64,000 nt of DNA from Bacillota bacterium (GTDB taxonomy: Bacteria; Bacillota; Clostridia; Acetivibrionales; Acetivibrionaceae). This document shows positions 46,522 through 54,607 of this stretch, piece after piece. The notes below the pieces were generated by a model. It made no database searches. It was not told the origin of the DNA and saw only the letters and a list, made by a program, of their open reading frames with translations. The stretch covers positions 1 to 64,000 of the forward strand of contig JAEZUI010000049.1 of the NCBI GenBank assembly GCA_023421115.1, in the 5' to 3' direction. How positions within the stretch are numbered: the stretch's first letter is position 1; each line of letters begins with the position of its first letter. The translations under genes were made by a program, and so were the position numbers.

Positions 46522-46647
46522 CTAGCAATCTGCAACGCCTGCTACCGGTCCAAATGGTCTACAGAAGAACAGTAATAAGAATAGAATAATGAACCATAAA
46601 ATTTCGTCGTTATCGAATATACCGCCTACACAGCCTTTACCTAACAT
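46522..46647 (-). CDS. 41-residue single-helix peptide with Cys ends
   Basis: A 41-codon frame, beginning MLGKGCVGGIFDNDEILWFI and ending GPVAGVADC, with an AAAGGAT site about 11 bases upstream. It has a Gly-rich head with Cys6, the motif DNDEI, a hydrophobic helix ending in Cys29, and a last-residue Cys. It is a homologue of the plus-strand peptide at 45974-46078. It lies 210 bp downstream of the Cys-peptide next to the radical SAM gene and shares its MLG start, so a link with that locus is possible but unproven. Confidence 0.6.
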   Translation of the reverse strand: MLGKGCVGGIFDNDEILWFIILFLLLFFCRPFGPVAGVADC

Positions 46648-46857
46648 ATAAGAATCAATCCTTTCATTATAAATTCTTTACAATAGCATAATATTCATCA
46701 ACAAGTTTTGTTGTTACAATTTCGCAAATTAAATTTTTTTTCAACTTTGTGTACCTCGCTTCTAAAAGCGAAATTTTTTAAAATATTCCGCCCGTATTGT
46801 TATAAAAAATATAAAAAAGAATCACCTCTAGAGCTCATAAAAATTTACAATAGCTCT

Positions 46858-47097
46858 TTATAATCTTTTTTTAACTACAGGATTGACAACTTCTTGGTCA
46901 AGTGAACCTTGAAGGCTTCCACATTGTACATTACACCCGCAATTGTCACTCCACTCGACCGGCGAGCCTAAATGTTGAAGTAAATCTTTTATATTTCCGG
47001 TCTTTTGTAAAGCCTCCAATCTAGTATTCCACAAAGTCAATGAGCCTTCGATTATCTGAGCCTTGGCTTTTTTTACTTCTTCTAAATTCCCCAACAT
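46858..47097 (-). CDS. 79-residue peptide, candidate radical SAM substrate (RiPP precursor)
   Basis: A 79-codon gene with a strong AAGGAG site 8 bases upstream. Residues 1-48 look like a helical, charged leader (LEEVKKAKAQIIEGSLTLWN and onward). The end (51-79) carries three cysteines at 53, 55 and 59 in DNCGCNVQCGSLQG, followed by acidic residues and a basic tail. It lies 112 bp downstream of the radical SAM/SPASM gene on the same strand. Leader-plus-Cys-core next to a SPASM maturase is the pattern of sactipeptide and ranthipeptide precursors (thioether cross-links from Cys). No known family name fits; the modification is inference. Confidence 0.65.
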   Translation of the reverse strand: MLGNLEEVKKAKAQIIEGSLTLWNTRLEALQKTGNIKDLLQHLGSPVEWSDNCGCNVQCGSLQGSLDQEVVNPVVKKRL

Positions 47098-47209
47098 TAT
47101 ATCATCTCCTTAAATTATACAGGCGGAATAGTTTTTAAATTCTTTAACTGGCATGACACACATCATTATTATTGTCCATTTAAACTACACAAAAAGTAAT
47201 AATCTATTT

Positions 47210-48532
47210 TCAGGTATTTATAGTTGATGCAATAAAATTCTCTATATTTTCAAATATAACAGGACATGAAGGATTGCCGCAATTAATTGCCGTAAGCGGA
47301 CACTTTTTAGTCTGACATGAAGGATAAAATGCACATTTTCCACATTTCTCAACACTATCAATATAGTCTTTTGTCCACATATCCATTTTTACTTTGTTTA
47401 GATTCAACGTGCCATCCCCATTTATTACTCCTATATTGTTAATGGAGTTATCAAAGGCAACTGTACATTTATATAGCATGCCATCCGAACCTATTACAAT
47501 CGAATTACTTTTGCTTGCATAACACACATTTCCATGAGGATCTAATGACTCCCGAACATCTTGTTTTGAAAACCCCATATTTATACAAGCTTTATTTAGA
47601 GATGAAATATAGCCTGCTATATACGTATGGTCATCATAGTATTCGTTTGCGTCTTTATTGCATCTTCCCCAATTCCTTACCGGTTGAAATTTTATCATAA
47701 ATCTCTTGTCTGCTGAAAATGCCGGAGCTATTTCGTCTCTAATCCAATTCTCAATAGTTTCAATTGATGTTGGAGAAAAATTTACTCTTATCTTAACAGT
47801 AAGTTCTTTATTGTCAAATTTCTTTAAAGCTATTAAGTTTTTCATTATTGTACTATACGTTCCCTGACCTCCAACTAACTTTCTGCTTCTATTGTGTACC
47901 TTTTCAGGTCCATCTAGTGTTATCTGATAATATAGCACGTTGCGCTCAATTAGCTTTTCCACCCGCTCAGGTGTCAATAAATACCCATTGGTAGTCATTG
48001 AGCTTATATACTTAATATCGTTTTCGCTACAATATTTCATAAAAGCGTCAGACATATCGATTATCTCATCAAAGGCTAAAAGTGGTTCTCCACCGAACCA
48101 TGAACAAGTCATCTTTGAAAAATTTCCTCTTTCTACTTTCTTCTTAACAAACAACTTTATTCCACGCATTATTTTAGGTGTTATAAGTCCATTTTCAAAG
48201 CCTTCATAGCAGTATGAACACCTAAAGTTGCAGTCTTCATGAGGCATTATAGTAATTCCTAGAGTACTGTCTTGTTCTTTTTCAAGAGTTGATTTCACCA
48301 AGTTTTGCTCATTGATTTCATTATCAATCAAAAACCCTTGTACACAAAGTTCAGCTGCTAGCAATTCGTCTAGTTGATTATCATCAATTCCGTTGTTTAA
48401 AATATTTCTAACCGTTTCGACATATTCCTTAGGTATTTGTGCTATAGCACCCATAAAACTGTTATATAAGATTAGTTCTCCACCCTTTTCAATTACAAAA
48501 GTGTAAATTGATTTCTTCCATTTTTTCAACAT
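47210..48532 (-). CDS. Radical SAM/SPASM peptide maturase
   Basis: This 440-residue enzyme has an N-terminal region of about 90 residues, possibly peptide-binding, then a radical SAM core with CNFRCSYC (C101, C105, C108) binding the 4Fe-4S cluster, the GGEPLLAF motif near 147, and a C-terminal SPASM region with many cysteines (CYASKS near 332, KCTVAFD, KCGKCAFYPSCQTKKCPL near 397-414, CGNPSCPV near 420) for auxiliary clusters. Such enzymes install thioether or carbon links in ribosomal peptides. The small Cys-bearing gene downstream is the likely substrate. No transporter or protease gene is adjacent. SCIFF maturases share the layout, but no six-Cys SCIFF peptide is present. Confidence 0.85.
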   Translation of the reverse strand: MLKKWKKSIYTFVIEKGGELILYNSFMGAIAQIPKEYVETVRNILNNGIDDNQLDELLAAELCVQGFLIDNEINEQNLVKSTLEKEQDSTLGITIMPHEDCNFRCSYCYEGFENGLITPKIMRGIKLFVKKKVERGNFSKMTCSWFGGEPLLAFDEIIDMSDAFMKYCSENDIKYISSMTTNGYLLTPERVEKLIERNVLYYQITLDGPEKVHNRSRKLVGGQGTYSTIMKNLIALKKFDNKELTVKIRVNFSPTSIETIENWIRDEIAPAFSADKRFMIKFQPVRNWGRCNKDANEYYDDHTYIAGYISSLNKACINMGFSKQDVRESLDPHGNVCYASKSNSIVIGSDGMLYKCTVAFDNSINNIGVINGDGTLNLNKVKMDMWTKDYIDSVEKCGKCAFYPSCQTKKCPLTAINCGNPSCPVIFENIENFIASTINT

Positions 48533-48796
48533 ACTCCCTCCCTGAATATTTGGTAATCTGCAGCTGATAGATAAAACAATTAATAAAACTTTTGTCAGGT
48601 GAATTAAAATGCGAATTTGAAATGATATTGACGATTTTTGACTTTCTTAAATGTCTATTTGCATATTTTAATATATATTGTTATTTTTTCCACTTACACA
48701 TATATAATATACCATATAAAACCATTTTTCAATATGTCTTGTACATTTTTTGTAATAAATTTTATTAAGGGGTATGTTGTTAATATTAAGCAAATT

Positions 48797-48843
48797 AGGC
48801 CATTTCAAAAAACCACCTTATACTTAGTCATTAAAAAATGGCC
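48797..48843. repeat. MITE-A-like short hairpin
   Basis: Only the outer ends of the element are left (AGGCCATTTCAAAAAACCACC and a reverse-complementary AAAAAATGGCC), forming a compact hairpin of about 47 bp. It lies within the 460-bp gap between the radical SAM gene and the SLH gene. A further small hairpin, ACCCCAAAT/ATTTGGGT, is near 48910-48934. The rest of the gap shows no gene. Confidence 0.55.
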
Positions 48844-48995
48844 AAATATAAGCTTTGGGCGTAATGTTTGGTAAATTATTTCCAATAATTTTATTCGAAA
48901 CTTTTTCAACCCCAAATTATTATATTTGGGTTGCGAATATTATTATAGTTATATAAAACCTAAATATTTATATTATTTTTGAAAGGATGATTAAC

Positions 48996-50537
48996 ATGAT
49001 TAAGAAAACCAAAGGATTGTTAGCATTATGTATGTTAGTATCAGTAATGCTAACAAGTGTAAGTGGGGTAAATGCCGCACCGAAAGCAAAGAAACCCGGG
49101 CCAGGGCCGAAAGACAAAATCAAGATTGAGATCAATGTGAACCACAAAGTACCAAAGCCTCACCAAAATATAAACATCACATTTATAGACTTGAGCAATT
49201 CGCATTGGGCGTATGTTTCAGTAGAAGATCTTTGTAATCGTGGAATTATTGTTGGATACTCAGATAACTCATTCAGACCAAATGAGCAGGTTACAAGATC
49301 TCAGTTTGCTACAATGTTGGCAAAAACACTTAGCTTAGAAACAAAAAGTAAAACTGAAACTTTTAAAGATGTTCCTAAAAAAAGATGGGATTTTCAAGCA
49401 GTAGAAGCTGCAAAATCATACCTTACTGGATATAAGAAAAGCAATGGTGATATGTTCTTCTATGGTGAAAGAAGCGCTGTGCGTGAAGATATGGCTGTTG
49501 CATTAGTTAAGGCACTTGAGTTAAAAGTAGTAAGCAATGACAGCAAACTAAAAGAAATATTTGACGATTATGAAAAAATTTCTGAAAATTTAAGAGATTT
49601 TGTTTATACAGCTTATGAAGAAGGCATTATGTTTGGATCAAATGGAGAATTCAATCCTCAAGGTTCTTTGACTAGAGCTGAAGCTGCTGCACTTTTAGAA
49701 AAAGTTATTGAAAAAACGGAAAAAGTTGTTATCGGTGATATTAACGACGAAGATAAAGTAGTAGTAGGTAATGAGTCTGATGCAACACTTAGTGCTCTTA
49801 AGTTTGATGGTCAAAACGTAGAAGATTTTGATAAATATGATACATATTACGTAGTAAAGCTTGAAAATAATGATATACCTAAAGTTACAGCAAAAGCAAC
49901 CAATTCTGATGCTACAGTTAGTATTACTCAAGCAACAGATGTACCTGGATATGCAAAAGTAGTTGTAACATCTAAAGATGAAGAAAAAACAAAGACATAT
50001 ACAATTCGTTTCTTAGCAGAAGAAGCAAGTTCAGATGCAACACTTAGTAGTCTTAAATTTGATAATGTACTTGTAAAAGATTTTGATAAAGATGAAACTC
50101 ATTATTCAGTAAATCTTGATGATGATAGTGACATTCCTACCGTTACAGCTGTAGCAAACGATGATGATGCTTCAGTATCTATAACTCAAGCAACAGAGAT
50201 ACCAGGATATGCAAAGATAGTTGTAGTTGCAGAAGATGGTGTAACAAGAAATATTTATTATGTAAAATTTACAGCTGATGAAAGTTCAGATGCAACTCTT
50301 AAAACTCTTAAATATGATAATGTGAGTGTAAAAAACTTTGATGCTGATACTACCTCTTATGTTGTAGAACTTGACGATGATAGTGATATCCCTAAAGTTA
50401 CAGCTGTAGCAAACGATGATGACGCTAGATTGACTGTTACTCAGGCTACATATTTGCCAGGAACAGCAAAAGTGCTTGTAAAAGCTGAAGATGGTACAGA
50501 GAATTTATACAAAATACGCTTTGTTATAGCAGACTAA
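48996..50537 (+). CDS. SLH-domain surface protein with three cadherin-like repeats
   Basis: This 513-residue secreted protein has a signal peptide cut near AAP at 28, a Pro/Lys-rich spacer, and three SLH modules (about 63-108, 122-172 and 185-240; e.g. DLSNSHWAYVSVEDLCNRGIIVGYSD) that bind secondary wall polymers. Three near-identical repeats of about 85 residues of the cadherin-like beta-sandwich family follow (each SDATL..LK.D...VK.FD..T..Y.V.LD...DIP.VTA.A...DA...ITQAT..PG.AKV.V). It should sit on the cell wall with the repeats outward. The ATG at 48996 follows GAAAGGATG. Repeat units differ slightly, giving room for recombination. Confidence 0.88.
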   Translation: MIKKTKGLLALCMLVSVMLTSVSGVNAAPKAKKPGPGPKDKIKIEINVNHKVPKPHQNINITFIDLSNSHWAYVSVEDLCNRGIIVGYSDNSFRPNEQVTRSQFATMLAKTLSLETKSKTETFKDVPKKRWDFQAVEAAKSYLTGYKKSNGDMFFYGERSAVREDMAVALVKALELKVVSNDSKLKEIFDDYEKISENLRDFVYTAYEEGIMFGSNGEFNPQGSLTRAEAAALLEKVIEKTEKVVIGDINDEDKVVVGNESDATLSALKFDGQNVEDFDKYDTYYVVKLENNDIPKVTAKATNSDATVSITQATDVPGYAKVVVTSKDEEKTKTYTIRFLAEEASSDATLSSLKFDNVLVKDFDKDETHYSVNLDDDSDIPTVTAVANDDDASVSITQATEIPGYAKIVVVAEDGVTRNIYYVKFTADESSDATLKTLKYDNVSVKNFDADTTSYVVELDDDSDIPKVTAVANDDDARLTVTQATYLPGTAKVLVKAEDGTENLYKIRFVIAD

Positions 50538-50556
50538 TACATAGAAAGCTAATAAA

Positions 50557-50586
50557 AATTCTCGGCTATCAGCCGGGAATTTTTTT
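50557..50586 (+). terminator. Terminator of the SLH gene
   Basis: AATTCTCGGCT and AGCCGGGAATT pair around ATC and run into TTTTTT, 20 bp past the stop. Confidence 0.88.
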
Positions 50587-50739
50587 ATAGTCACCCGAAT
50601 TATAGCATTTGCAAAATCCTTTATAATATGCTAAACTTTAAGCATCCATTTTTGATAACCTCTTTTGTTTTTATTACGGTTGGTAAAATTGTAATAATTC
50701 TAGCAAAGGAAGTTTTGTTTAAATTATCGTTTAATTTAA

Positions 50740-50762
50740 AACCACGGACACAGTCCGTGGTT
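50740..50762. terminator. Hairpin, possible terminator
   Basis: AACCACGGAC and GTCCGTGGTT form a perfect 10-bp stem. It lies downstream of the SPFH remnant on the minus strand and has TTTTAAATT after it in that direction. Confidence 0.55.
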
Positions 50763-50801
50763 CTTCGTATTCTAATCAGCTACTTTATTTCTATTGCTTT
50801 T

Positions 50802-51057
50802 TTATATTTCCCTTTTATATCCCCATTCATTTGATTTCTCAGAAACTTCGTCCCTAACAGTCTTACTCATTGTGTGCCTATCAACCAACATTTTCTCAAG
50901 GGGTAAATTACTAAGACATCTTACTGTTGAATTGCCAACGCCCAAACACTGTTTTTACAGCCCGCTGATTTTGATTTACGATGTAAAACCCTGTAAATAC
51001 AAACCTGAAAATAAACCATGCTAAAAACCCAAAAAACACACCGCTTAATAAATCCAT
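50802..51057 (-). pseudogene. Remnant of an SPFH/Band 7 (stomatin-like) gene
   Basis: A good ribosome site (GAGGGGGCAAAAAA) precedes an ATG at 51057 that opens 48 codons, ending SKMS and TAG at 50911. The part FTGFYIVNQNQRAVKTVFGR is the classic start of SPFH proteins. About 20 bp further, another frame reads MLVDRHTMSKTVRDEVSEKSNEWGYK, which is the later part of the same family (VRxExxEKxNEWGYK). Most of the domain between them is missing, so a large internal deletion plus frame change has destroyed the gene. Confidence 0.72.
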
Positions 51058-51154
51058 TTTTTTGCCCCCTCACTAATGTGATTATTTAACTAAGCCTAAA
51101 TCAAATATTCGTTTTCTAAAAAAAGATAAGAACACAAAATTATATACAGGTATA

Positions 51155-51466
51155 CTATTCATCCAAACGCCAATCTGGCGCTATAATGCCACTATATCGG
51201 ACCCATCCTTCTTTTTCAACACCATTTTTTTCGTACAGTATCCTATATACAACCTGACCTCTTGAGACCACACGAAACGGTCCTATACCTTGGAAATAAC
51301 TCCTTTTTTCTACGCTAATTACCTTTCCTCCTAGAGCTTCGATTTTTTGATATATACTTTTTTCAAATTTTTGAATACTTTTATAAGAATAATATATCAA
51401 CACGCCCGCTAAAATCATCATTAAATAAAACGGAATTGAAAATAACAGCATTGGAAATCCCCTCAT
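51155..51466 (-). CDS. Small membrane-anchored protein of unknown function
   Basis: This 103-residue protein has one N-terminal helix (about 7-27), a short charged helix (SIQKFEKSIYQKIEALGGKV) and a small beta-rich domain (PFRVVSRGQVVYRILYEKNGVEKEGWVRYSG). GGAGG lies 6 bases before the ATG, so translation is likely. It is not recognised. It is divergent from the ligase operon across about 115 bp, which contains the promoters of both. Confidence 0.6.
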   Translation of the reverse strand: MRGFPMLLFSIPFYLMMILAGVLIYYSYKSIQKFEKSIYQKIEALGGKVISVEKRSYFQGIGPFRVVSRGQVVYRILYEKNGVEKEGWVRYSGIIAPDWRLDE

Positions 51467-51538
51467 ATGCTTCCTCCCTCCTTCAATAGTCTTATTATAA
51501 CATTAGCACTAAAGTTATAACAACAGCAAAACTTTATA

Positions 51539-51547
51539 TGATATAAT
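51539..51547 (+). promoter_or_regulatory. Extended -10 promoter element of the ligase operon
   Basis: TGATATAAT (TGn plus TATAAT) lies 36 bp upstream of the first start codon. No good -35 hexamer is seen at 17 bp, which fits an extended -10 type. Confidence 0.5.
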
Positions 51548-51582
51548 AGATGATAATTTTATTTACTAGAAGGGAGCTAAAT

Positions 51583-52200
51583 ATGGCAAAGTCTTTAGTT
51601 TTCAAGTTTATGAACAAAGAATATCCGTTTGCACCAGTAAAGATTGAAAGAAAAAAGCTTTACGGCTGGACAGAGACAATAGCTTTAGATGATGAAGGTA
51701 ATGAGTGTAAGGTTGTAAGTATGGATGAATCGGGTACTGTTATAATACCTAAAGGATGTATGGGACTTGGAACTGTAAATAATAATTTTGAGTGGGTTGA
51801 CAAGTCTGAGATAATCGCTGTCGACGAGGGTGGAAATGAGCTTACTCCTTTCCCTTCGAGCTTTTTTGAGCCTATTGAGCTAGAAAAAAAAGTGAGCCCT
51901 GAAGAACTGTTGAACCATAGTATAAATGCAGTATACCAGCTAGATGAAGAGGGGTTGTGCGATGAGTTGAAGGAAGAAATAGCAAAGGGTGAAATATTTA
52001 CTTTCAACTTCAATTACAGAGATGGCTATGAAACTAAACCTGCCTTTTTAGTAGAAAGTGAAAACAATCTTTTTATGCTTGTTGGAAATGCTATAGAGTT
52101 TTCATATATAGGACTTGAAGAGCAGGGTTATATAGATGAGTTAGAAGATGAAGAAGAAGACTTGTCTGATGAACTTGGCATTGATTTTAGTATGATGTAG
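51583..52200 (+). CDS. First protein of the ligase operon, unknown family
   Basis: This 205-residue protein has no signal or membrane helix. Its N-terminal half looks like a small beta barrel of repeating strands (LYGWTETIALDDEGNECKVVSMDE, then WVDKSEIIAVDEGGNEL), and the C-terminus is very acidic (DELEDEEEDLSDELGIDFSMM). The ATG at 51583 follows AAGGGAG. An acidic tail of this type is often a binding site for basic partners. The stop codon touches the ribosome site of the next gene, so the two are co-translated. I recognise no known family. Confidence 0.75.
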   Translation: MAKSLVFKFMNKEYPFAPVKIERKKLYGWTETIALDDEGNECKVVSMDESGTVIIPKGCMGLGTVNNNFEWVDKSEIIAVDEGGNELTPFPSSFFEPIELEKKVSPEELLNHSINAVYQLDEEGLCDELKEEIAKGEIFTFNFNYRDGYETKPAFLVESENNLFMLVGNAIEFSYIGLEEQGYIDELEDEEEDLSDELGIDFSMM

Positions 52201-52211
52201 GAGGGATATTT

Positions 52212-52913
52212 ATGAGAATGCTTAATATTTCAAACGAAAAAAAGAGAGACGCTGCTGTTGGAATGGAAAACAAAAAATCCACCAGCAAAATATACTTTAC
52301 ATTAAAGGATGGTTCCCCAAAAAAAAATGTCAGATTTCTAAAAGGCACTCTTCCTGTTGAACTTGACTTTTTGTTAAATAAATTTGGAGATATGCGCAAA
52401 ATCGGTGAAGCAATCATTGAAAATGATCCTGAAATTGATATCGAGAATTCAGGAAAAATAATCTCAAGTACAAGAAAGCTTTATTTAAATGCTCAAAACC
52501 GTATTGCCTATAGGGTTAATTTGGTTGAAGTAGTTAAAAACCCTGATGGTACCGAAAAAGAAAGAAAAGAACTGAATAAGACTGAAGCAAATATATTGAG
52601 TGATATACCACTTAAATGGACCGGTGTAAAAATAGCTAAAGACAAGGCTATACGAAAATTTGTATTCTCCTTGAAATATCAAATCAAGCATGTAAACGGT
52701 CTTACCTATGACTTTTTGTATGATATGGCCAAAAGCCTTCAAGACAGCAATTCCCTTATGCTGGTTGGTGGCGGTAAAAAAGGTACCGACCCTATAGTAT
52801 TAAATGCCGGCGGCACTCCCTACAGAGGTTTTTTAGAAGGCAGAGTTAAAGATGATAAATATTGTCTTATACTACACCTTACAAATCTAGAGCTAAAGGA
52901 GTTGGTACAATGA
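52212..52913 (+). CDS. Second protein of the ligase operon, unknown family
   Basis: This 233-residue soluble, basic protein has a perfect AGGAGGG site 7 bases before the ATG. It has no motif I can name. Features seen: a Lys-rich N-terminus, LDFLLNKFGDMRKIGEAIIE near 52-71, a charged central part, and near the end GGGKKGTDPIVLNAGGTPYRGFLEGR (about 185-210), a Gly-rich stretch that could contact nucleotide or nucleic acid. It ends with a 4-bp overlap (ATGA) with the ligase-like gene, so equal amounts of both products are likely. Function unknown. Confidence 0.75.
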   Translation: MRMLNISNEKKRDAAVGMENKKSTSKIYFTLKDGSPKKNVRFLKGTLPVELDFLLNKFGDMRKIGEAIIENDPEIDIENSGKIISSTRKLYLNAQNRIAYRVNLVEVVKNPDGTEKERKELNKTEANILSDIPLKWTGVKIAKDKAIRKFVFSLKYQIKHVNGLTYDFLYDMAKSLQDSNSLMLVGGGKKGTDPIVLNAGGTPYRGFLEGRVKDDKYCLILHLTNLELKELVQ

Positions 52914-54343
52914 AGCTTTATACTGAAAAACTAAAAAAGGCTAAAGGTTATTTGGAGGGAAGTATAGAAGCAGTCGATGCACTTACTTCTGTTATTGCTT
53001 CAAATTATAAAAAGAGAGTATGTAAAAGCTTTATTGCTATATCTCCCGATCAAATAGATTCGAGAATAAGCGGTGAGGATTTTTATGTCACGAAAAAGCT
53101 TGACGGTGAAATGAACGTCATATTTTTTGACGGTTCAAACGCCTTCATAATAAACACTGGAGGAAAAGTCAGAACTGGCATCCCTTGTATTGAGGAAGCT
53201 GGCAAGATACTAAAAGATGCGGGATTAAAAAGTGCAATTATACCTGCTGAACTTTATGTAGAGGAAAAAGACGGCAGGACAAGAGTTTTTGATGTACTTT
53301 CCTCGCTCTCTAAGGAAGATTTGATTGAAAGTCTAAATCTTGCACCCTTTGATTTGCTTGAAATAAACGGCCAGCCTTTTAATGCAGACAGCTTTGAGCA
53401 AACCTACCAAAAGCTATCGGAGCTATTTTCAACTTCTCAAAAAGTTAAACCTGTTCCCTTTAGAAAACTATCCTCAAAAGGTGAGATAAAAGAACTGTTT
53501 GACGATTGGGTTGTAGCTCAAAAGGCTGAAGGTCTTGTTATAAGAAGTAATCTACCTCTTATATACAAGCTTAAACCAAAACATAACATGGATGTAGTTA
53601 TCGTAGGATACACCGAAGCTTCCGGTGAATTAAAAGGCCAGATAAGAACCTTGCTTTTAGCTATGATGACAAGTGAAAACTGCTATCAGATTGTCGGAAA
53701 GACAGGTAACGGTTTTACTGACAATGAAAGAAAAGAGTTTTATGAGAAACTGTCTAAAATGCACATTGAATCGGAGTATATTGAGACCGATTCAAGTCAT
53801 GTTGCCTTTCATATGATAAAACCAGAAATTGTTATTGAGATAAGCATAAATGATATACTTACAGATGCCAATACAAGCGGTATTACCAATCATGTTCTTG
53901 AAGTTTCCAACAACACCTATAGGCTTATGAATACCGTGCCAGGAATAAGCTTTATCTATCCAATGTTTGAAAGAATCAGAACCGACAAACAAGCTTGTGT
54001 TGAACACGTGCGTTTTTCGCAGGCAAGTGACCTTGTATACATTCCCGATATAGACAGATGTAATTCTATAGAGCTTCCTAAAAGCGAAGTACTTCTACGT
54101 GAGGTCTACAAAAAAGAGGTTAAGGATAAGTTAATGGTAATTAAATTCATGGTTTGGAAGACAAACAAAGAGAATATTGAAGAAAACTATCCAGCCTATG
54201 TGATGCATTACACCAATTTCAGTTCGGATAGAAAAGATCCTCTGCAACGGGAAGTTAGAATATCAAACAATAAGGATCAAATTATGGCTATTGCCCAAGA
54301 GTATATTGAAGCCAATGTTAAGAAGGGCTGGGTTAAAGTTTAA
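52910..54343 (+). CDS. ATP-dependent DNA-ligase-like nucleotidyltransferase with C-terminal extension
   Basis: This 477-residue protein shows the covalent nucleotidyltransferase motifs in order: motif I KKLDGE (62-67, nucleophile lysine K63), motif III AELYVEE (113-119), IIIa FDLLEING (147-154), IV AEGLVIRS (206-213) and V YKLKPKHNMDVVIVGY (219-234, K220 and K222). An OB-fold then follows with GQIRTLLLAM, YQIVGKTGNGFTDNE and PEIVIEI (about 243-312), as in ATP-dependent DNA ligases. The last 150 residues are not typical of ligases and end in IEANVKKGWVKV, faintly like a WGR domain. DNA nick sealing is the first guess; an RNA ligase or other nucleotidyl transfer is possible. No Ku or polymerase gene is adjacent. 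The ATG overlaps the previous stop. Confidence 0.8.
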   Translation: MKLYTEKLKKAKGYLEGSIEAVDALTSVIASNYKKRVCKSFIAISPDQIDSRISGEDFYVTKKLDGEMNVIFFDGSNAFIINTGGKVRTGIPCIEEAGKILKDAGLKSAIIPAELYVEEKDGRTRVFDVLSSLSKEDLIESLNLAPFDLLEINGQPFNADSFEQTYQKLSELFSTSQKVKPVPFRKLSSKGEIKELFDDWVVAQKAEGLVIRSNLPLIYKLKPKHNMDVVIVGYTEASGELKGQIRTLLLAMMTSENCYQIVGKTGNGFTDNERKEFYEKLSKMHIESEYIETDSSHVAFHMIKPEIVIEISINDILTDANTSGITNHVLEVSNNTYRLMNTVPGISFIYPMFERIRTDKQACVEHVRFSQASDLVYIPDIDRCNSIELPKSEVLLREVYKKEVKDKLMVIKFMVWKTNKENIEENYPAYVMHYTNFSSDRKDPLQREVRISNNKDQIMAIAQEYIEANVKKGWVKV

Positions 54344-54445
54344 TAGGGCTTTATTTATGCAAAACCCTTCCTTTTTTCCACCTTCACTCCGTTTGAAAGA
54401 GGGTGAAAACAAGCATAAATCACAATAATATCTACATAACAAAAA

Positions 54446-54491
54446 GCCTGTCTTTCTAATGCTGTATTTCACAGTTTTAGAAAGACAGGCT
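54446..54491 (-). terminator. Long hairpin terminator of fabV
   Basis: AGCCTGTCTTTCTAA and TTAGAAAGACAGGCT form a perfect 15-bp stem with a loop that can pair further (CTGT with ACAG). TTTTT follows on the minus strand. It may also slow plus-strand readthrough from the ligase operon. Confidence 0.8.
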
Positions 54492-54507
54492 ACCTTATTC
54501 TTCATGT

Positions 54508-54546
54508 TAAGAGATTCCAAAAAACTTTGCATTTTCAAAATACCTT
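54508..54546 (+). repeat. MITE-A-like fragment
   Basis: GAGATTCCAAAAAACTTTGC resembles the left end of the element, in the variant seen at 21464-21565, followed by TTTTCAAAATACCTTTA. Weak and short. Confidence 0.35.
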
Positions 54547-54607
54547 TATAGCTTTCAATTGAACGTAAAATTCTTAATGAAAAACCCGCACCTAAAATCC
54601 GACAAAA

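Noticed and set aside
46858..47097. SCIFF peptide
   Set aside because: SCIFF peptides have six cysteines in about 45 residues; this one has three in 79 and a different plan.
50628..50834. 68-codon hydrophobic plus-strand frame
   Set aside because: No ribosome site and it overlaps a hairpin and the SPFH remnant on the other strand.
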